From assembly GCF_002293435.1 (NCBI RefSeq), contig NZ_DBDF01000025.1, positions 13,553-31,483 on the forward strand: DNA of 17,931 bases. Reading direction: 5' to 3'. This document shows, piece after piece, positions 14,545 through 17,931 of the stretch; position 1 is the stretch's first letter, and every line of letters begins with the position of its first letter. The DNA comes from Bacteroides sp. UBA939. Lineage in GTDB: Bacteria; Bacteroidota; Bacteroidia; Bacteroidales; Bacteroidaceae. The position numbers and the translations under genes are program-made. Under the pieces are notes generated by a model, which made no database searches, was not told the DNA's origin, and saw only the letters and a program-made list of their open reading frames with translations.

Positions 14545-16366
14545 ACACTTTCATCTGACAATTCTTACAATCAAATTCCAGGCGGAAACGTTTACCGTCA
14601 GTCGCCGACAAATAGTATGGCTCCCGGTAAGGCGAACGCCCTTTCCCGTAAGTCGGGCACCAACCCATACTGTACCGCAGGCAATGTTTGCAGAACATCA
14701 ATACGGCATCCGGTACAGGTTGCTTTTCGTAGGCGGGGGCCACGGAAGTAACTCCGTGGTCATTATAGAAAGAAGCGGCACGGGTATTCATCACGTTGCC
14801 GAGATAGGTCAATGAGGTAGTCGAAGCTTCTGACTGGTGCGCGGTATCTCTCCAAACAGCCAACTCCCGGCGGTAATTAATTCTACGAACAACAATTAGC
14901 CTCTCTATCACCTGGCGCCGCCAATCCGTTAACACCGAAGCGGGTATAAACCAATCAGAAGTTTCCACCCTGCACTCCAACATCTCGAATGGAGTATTCC
15001 CCAACTTAGCCAGCCGGGCGCGGAGACTGTCAATTTGCGGGGTGCGGGCAAGCTCTTTCTCGTAAGGGAAAGAGATCGTCACGCTGTTATCATCCTCATC
15101 CGTGGCAGTCAAGGCGAAACCAAATGAGGTATCGGCAAGCAATAACGTCACACCGATTTTACGTTCGGAAGACTTATGAGCCAGCAATTTCTCAAATTCC
15201 TGGTCGAAGTTACGATAAAGCAATGTACGCGGGCGAATGCGTGATATCTCTCCCGCCGGATAAAGCTTATTTCCGTCTACACGGTTTATCCGAAACCCTT
15301 GCAAGTGTCCCTGCTCGTCAAGGTAACAGACTCCATCTCCGTTATTGAAAGATTTCAGCCCGGCCACCGTGAGGTATTTGTCCCGTTGTTCTTTCATGGT
15401 TCCCATCTCCTCGCCAAGTGATTTGGGAGTATCGAATGAGGAGATTTCATTCGTGCGCCCGCGCAGGAAGTAATGGGTAAATCCCCGGCTGAAACTTTTA
15501 TCCAACTGTGGACGGAAAGTATAATGACATGTACCGGAAGAAGCGCGCGCGTATTCTTTGCGGCGAGCGAAGATGGCGTCCAACTTCCGGCGGTAAGCGG
15601 CGGTTACGTTCTTTACATAAGAAACATCTTTTAAACGGCCTTCTATTTTAAGTGAAGTAGCGCCCGCATCGAGCAATTCTTCCAGAACTTCGCTCCGGTT
15701 AAGGTCTTTGAGTGAAAGCAGATGTTTGTCGCGTACGATTGTTTTCCCGTCCGCATCCGTAAGGTTGAAAGGCAAACGGCAAAACTGGGCGCACTCGCCC
15801 CGGTTGGCGCTGCGGCCAAAGCATGCCTGGCTCACGTAGCACTGTCCGCTGTAACTCACGCAAAGCGCCCCGTGTACAAAGACTTCCAGCGGCACATCCG
15901 GGCACGACTCGTGAATACCGTGTATCTCTTGCAAGGAAAGTTCGCGCGCCAGCACCACTTGCCTGAAACCGGCTTCGGAGAGGAAACGGACTTTCGCGGG
16001 TGTACGGTTATCCATCTGTGTGCTGGCATGAAGCGGGATAGGCGGTAAGTTCAGACGGGTAATTCCCATATCCTGAATAATCAGCGCATCAACTCCCGCA
16101 CGGTATAAATCCCAAATCATCTTTTCCGTATCGTCCAATTCTTCTTCCTTAAGAATGGTATTGACGGCTACGTAGATGCGGGCGTTATACAAATGGGCAT
16201 GGGCAACTAACGCGGCTATATCTTCCGGGGAGTTACCGGCTGCGGCGCGCGCGCCAAATCTGGGCGCACCTATATATACAGCATCTGCACCATGATTAAT
16301 AGCCTCTATGCCACATTCCAGGTTCCGGGCAGGAGCCAACAGTTCTATTTTCCGTTGCTTTATCAT
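14534..16366 (-). CDS. U32 family protein, RlhA-like (probable RNA hydroxylation)
   Basis: The family was first classed as collagenase-like peptidases. Its studied bacterial members TrhP and RlhA instead act in prephenate-dependent hydroxylation of tRNA and 23S rRNA. The U32 signature is clear at EVFVHGALCVSYSGQC (residues 161-176). Cysteines 169, 176, 192 and 196 form the conserved group expected to hold an iron-sulfur cluster. The 610-aa length and the long C-terminal part (including DKSFSRGFTHYFLRGRTN) resemble RlhA with its DUF3656 region more than the shorter TrhP. A second cysteine set lies near the end (Cys559, 562, 570, 600 and 603). It follows metA after 18 nt and overlaps the next gene by 11 nt. 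The assignment to RlhA rather than another U32 subgroup is inference. Confidence 0.85.
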   Translation of the reverse strand: MIKQRKIELLAPARNLECGIEAINHGADAVYIGAPRFGARAAAGNSPEDIAALVAHAHLYNARIYVAVNTILKEEELDDTEKMIWDLYRAGVDALIIQDMGITRLNLPPIPLHASTQMDNRTPAKVRFLSEAGFRQVVLARELSLQEIHGIHESCPDVPLEVFVHGALCVSYSGQCYVSQACFGRSANRGECAQFCRLPFNLTDADGKTIVRDKHLLSLKDLNRSEVLEELLDAGATSLKIEGRLKDVSYVKNVTAAYRRKLDAIFARRKEYARASSGTCHYTFRPQLDKSFSRGFTHYFLRGRTNEISSFDTPKSLGEEMGTMKEQRDKYLTVAGLKSFNNGDGVCYLDEQGHLQGFRINRVDGNKLYPAGEISRIRPRTLLYRNFDQEFEKLLAHKSSERKIGVTLLLADTSFGFALTATDEDDNSVTISFPYEKELARTPQIDSLRARLAKLGNTPFEMLECRVETSDWFIPASVLTDWRRQVIERLIVVRRINYRRELAVWRDTAHQSEASTTSLTYLGNVMNTRAASFYNDHGVTSVAPAYEKQPVPDAVLMFCKHCLRYSMGWCPTYGKGRSPYREPYYLSATDGKRFRLEFDCKNCQMKVYAD

Positions 16367-16384
16367 AATTATCCGGCAACTTCC

Positions 16385-17302
16385 TTATTTAATATCATCA
16401 ATATTATAAGGAGTTTCCTGATATACAAAGTAATTCAACCAGTTAGAGAATAGCAGGTTGGCATGAGCGCGCCAACGTACCGAAACACCTTTCTCCGGAT
16501 TATCGTCCACATAATAATTACGGGGAACTTCAATAGGCAGCCCCTTGTCTACGTCTCTGCGATACTCCGTGTCCAGCGTCAGCGGAGAGTATTCCGAATG
16601 TCCGGTTACAAAGAACTCACGACCGCCACGCGCCACCGCCATATAAACGCCCGCATCTTCCGATTCGGAAAGCAAAGTCAGTTCGGGTACTTTCAGAATA
16701 TCTTCTTTCCGTATTTCCGTATGCCGGCTATGGGGAACATGGAACCTGTCATCGAAACCACGGAAAATAGGGTGCAACGGTTCGAGCGAACGGTGTTGAA
16801 ACACACCGAACATCTTTTTCTCCAACGCATACTTCGGTACTCCATAATGATGGTAAAGTCCCGCCTGCGCCGCCCAGCAAATATAAAGGGTGGATGTGAC
16901 GTGCGTACGCGCCCAATTGAAAATCTCCATCATCTCATCCCAATAAGTAACTTCCTCGAACTCCATTTGTTCTACGGGCGCGCCGGTTATAATCATACCG
17001 TCGTACTTCCCTCCGCGCATGTGCTCAAAGTCGGTATAAAACGTCTGCATGTGTTCCACCGGTGTATTCTTCGACGTATGACTTTTGATTTTCATAAACG
17101 AGATTTCCACCTGAAGCGGTGTATTAGAGAGTAGACGCACCAAGTCCGTTTCCGTAGTAATTTTCAGAGGCATCAAGTTCAGGATAACGATACGCAGCGG
17201 ACGGATATCCTGTTGAGTGGCGCGCGAGTTGTCAATAACAAATATATTCTCTTCTTTCAGCAACTCTATCGCCGGCAGTTTATCGGGTAAGTTTAATGGC
17301 AT
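16385..17302 (-). CDS. metA: MetA-type homoserine O-acyltransferase, probably acetyl-CoA-using
   Basis: The enzyme acylates the hydroxyl of L-homoserine, the first committed step of methionine synthesis, in the cytoplasm. The fold is glutamine-amidotransferase-like. The catalytic Cys142 is in YICWAAQAGLYH, with His235 and Glu237 in VTGHSEY; all are intact. The length of 305 aa is normal. Residue 111 is Glu (TGAPVEQMEFEEV). In characterised MetA proteins Glu111 goes with acetyl-CoA use and Gly111 (E. coli) with succinyl-CoA use, so homoserine O-acetyltransferase is the better functional name even though the family label is usually succinyltransferase. It is the first gene of a three-gene minus-strand operon with a good promoter box 31 nt upstream. 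No riboswitch fits in the short leader. Confidence 0.95.
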   Translation of the reverse strand: MPLNLPDKLPAIELLKEENIFVIDNSRATQQDIRPLRIVILNLMPLKITTETDLVRLLSNTPLQVEISFMKIKSHTSKNTPVEHMQTFYTDFEHMRGGKYDGMIITGAPVEQMEFEEVTYWDEMMEIFNWARTHVTSTLYICWAAQAGLYHHYGVPKYALEKKMFGVFQHRSLEPLHPIFRGFDDRFHVPHSRHTEIRKEDILKVPELTLLSESEDAGVYMAVARGGREFFVTGHSEYSPLTLDTEYRRDVDKGLPIEVPRNYYVDDNPEKGVSVRWRAHANLLFSNWLNYFVYQETPYNIDDIK

Positions 17303-17332
17303 AATTTATCAAAGAATCTAGTTATTAAAGTA

Positions 17333-17340
17333 CAAAGGTA
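17333..17340 (-). promoter_or_regulatory. Candidate -7 box for the metA operon
   Basis: On the minus strand TACCTTTG is an exact TAnnTTTG match located 30 nt before the metA start, predicting a leader of about 25 nt. The -33 region is weak: TTTCG at 17364-17368 is slightly too far. This is still the best promoter match in the window. Confidence 0.5.
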
Positions 17341-17421
17341 CGTGATAATTTTGGAATCTCCTGCGAAAGAACTAAAATGTAAGGTAAAACCCGTAAATAA
17401 GGGTTTAAAATCAGGTGGGAG

Positions 17422-17437
17422 TGGATACGCGGACGAC
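17422..17437 (+). repeat. Copy of the core of the 11480-11579 hairpin
   Basis: TGGATACGCGGACGAC differs by one base from 11518-11533. The downstream CCGTAGAATGGGT (17438-17450) looks like a degraded return arm, so this may be a decayed copy of the same palindromic element. Confidence 0.5.
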
Positions 17438-17504
17438 CCGTAGAATGGGTAAATTCATGTCACAATCATTGCCGTCCTCATACCTACCCGCCTCTACCTA
17501 TGTT

Positions 17505-17615
17505 ATTTCAGGGGTTCACCGCCTTCACACACCTCTGTAATTCCCTTATTCATCGTGCATAACGGGTGAAATCACCCTGCAAAAAGTGCCCATTTCAGGG
17601 CTTCACCGCTTTCAC
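17505..17615 (+). repeat. 24-nt direct repeat flanking a short palindrome
   Basis: 17505-17528 and 17592-17615 match at 22 of 24 positions (core ATTTCAGGG, TTCACCGC, TTCAC). Between them lies the palindrome GGGTGAAATCACCC at 17564-17577. No reading frame of note is present. The role is unknown. Confidence 0.55.
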
Positions 17616-17625
17616 CTTGGCATTA

Positions 17626-17671
17626 CAATAATATTATAATGAGAATAGCAATAGTATTATAATGAAATAAC
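17626..17671 (+). repeat. Two tandem A/T-rich 23-nt units
   Basis: 17626-17648 and 17649-17671 both read CAATA(A/G)TATTATAATGA and diverge near their 3' ends. They lie in the gene-free tail of the window. Confidence 0.5.
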
Positions 17672-17754
17672 ATAATCCGGAGAATCAACCGTTACGATAC
17701 TCCGTGAGAGATATAGCAGGAATATCGTGCTAAATCACCGGACGGAACAACGGT

Positions 17755-17853
17755 CAACTCCAGTTGTCCGATCAGCCGACTACAGTCGGCCGATCGGACA
17801 ACTGGAGTCGGCTTATCGGACAACTGTAGTCGGCCGCTTAACCGACTGTGTGC
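17755..17853. repeat. 11-nt-phased array containing a 50-bp palindrome
   Basis: The stretch divides into nine 11-nt blocks. One block type reads CGACTACAGTC, CAACTGGAGTC and CAACTGTAGTC. It alternates with a second type, GGCCGATCGGA, GGCTTATCGGA and GGCCGCTTAAC, giving a 22-nt period. Positions 17758-17807 are a 50-bp palindrome with one mismatch (17774 versus 17791) and a 2-nt centre. No coding sequence overlaps. The layout resembles the unrelated-sequence array at 444-535. The remaining gene-free tail of the window otherwise holds only the repeats listed separately. Confidence 0.65.
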
Positions 17854-17887
17854 TAATCCGTTTGTAGTATATATGAGAGGTTTAGCG

Positions 17888-17931
17888 GAGCGAAGCAGTG
17901 ATTAGGGATTAAGTAGTTAGTAGTAAGTAGT
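17888..17931 (-). repeat. Inverted partial relative of the ~54-nt repeat at the window edge
   Basis: GAGCGAAGCAGTGATTA (17888-17904) is close to the reverse complement of the TTATC-CTTCGCTC part of copy 2. It is followed by the AGTAGTTAGTAGTAAGTAGT run (17912-17931), similar to 201-218 in copy 1. The match is partial and the element is cut by the window end. Confidence 0.35.

Noticed and set aside
16463..17134. Plus-strand open frame of 223 codons
   Set aside because: It is antisense to metA, whose active-site residues are all at standard positions; the product resembles no family I know.
17303..17332. SAM-type riboswitch in the metA leader
   Set aside because: The predicted leader is about 25 nt, too short for any known SAM riboswitch, and no matching fold is visible.

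Overview
The window looks like a chromosomal segment from a Bacteroides-type gut bacterium (order Bacteroidales). The evidence is a SusC/SusD pair, an ECF sigma factor with a FecR/DUF4974 anti-sigma factor, matches to the Bacteroidetes -7 promoter box (TAnnTTTG), and spacers full of palindromes and short interspersed repeats. No gene runs off either edge.

Positions 1-799 hold no gene. They contain a CTCTGTG-rich stretch, a repeat bounded by 15-bp inverted ends (162-380), an array of 11-nt units (444-535) and a candidate promoter.

Positions 800-11312 (+ strand) form a glycan-uptake locus. It encodes a SusC-like TonB-dependent transporter with an N-terminal STN signalling domain, a SusD-like glycan-binding lipoprotein, a polytopic membrane protein (DUF6057-like by recollection), a lipoprotein combining a CxxCH haem motif with PD40/TolB-like propeller repeats, and a GH35 beta-galactosidase. 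A structured 320-nt spacer with a 187-nt inverted-repeat element and a terminator separates the susCD pair from the other three genes, so there are probably two transcription units. The model is that SusC/D import a beta-galactoside, GH35 removes terminal galactose, and SusC's STN domain reports substrate to the FecR anti-sigma factor.

Positions 11588-13281 (- strand) encode that FecR-type anti-sigma factor and its ECF sigma factor, convergent with the GH35 gene. A bidirectional terminator and a 100-nt hairpin lie between them. Placing the regulators at the far end, on the opposite strand, is less usual than the sigma-fecR-susC-susD order.

Positions 13474-17302 (- strand) look like a housekeeping operon, metA - U32 family (RlhA-like) - zinc-ribbon membrane protein. 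The genes are tightly packed, with an 18-nt gap and then an 11-nt overlap. MetA carries Glu111, which predicts acetyl-CoA rather than succinyl-CoA use.

Positions 17303-17931 hold the metA promoter and then a gene-free run of repeats ending in a second 11-nt-phased palindromic array. Several repeats recur between spacers. The most unusual features are the two 11-nt arrays, the 187-nt inverted-repeat element, the 100-nt hairpin, and the haem-motif lipoprotein next to the DUF6057-like gene.
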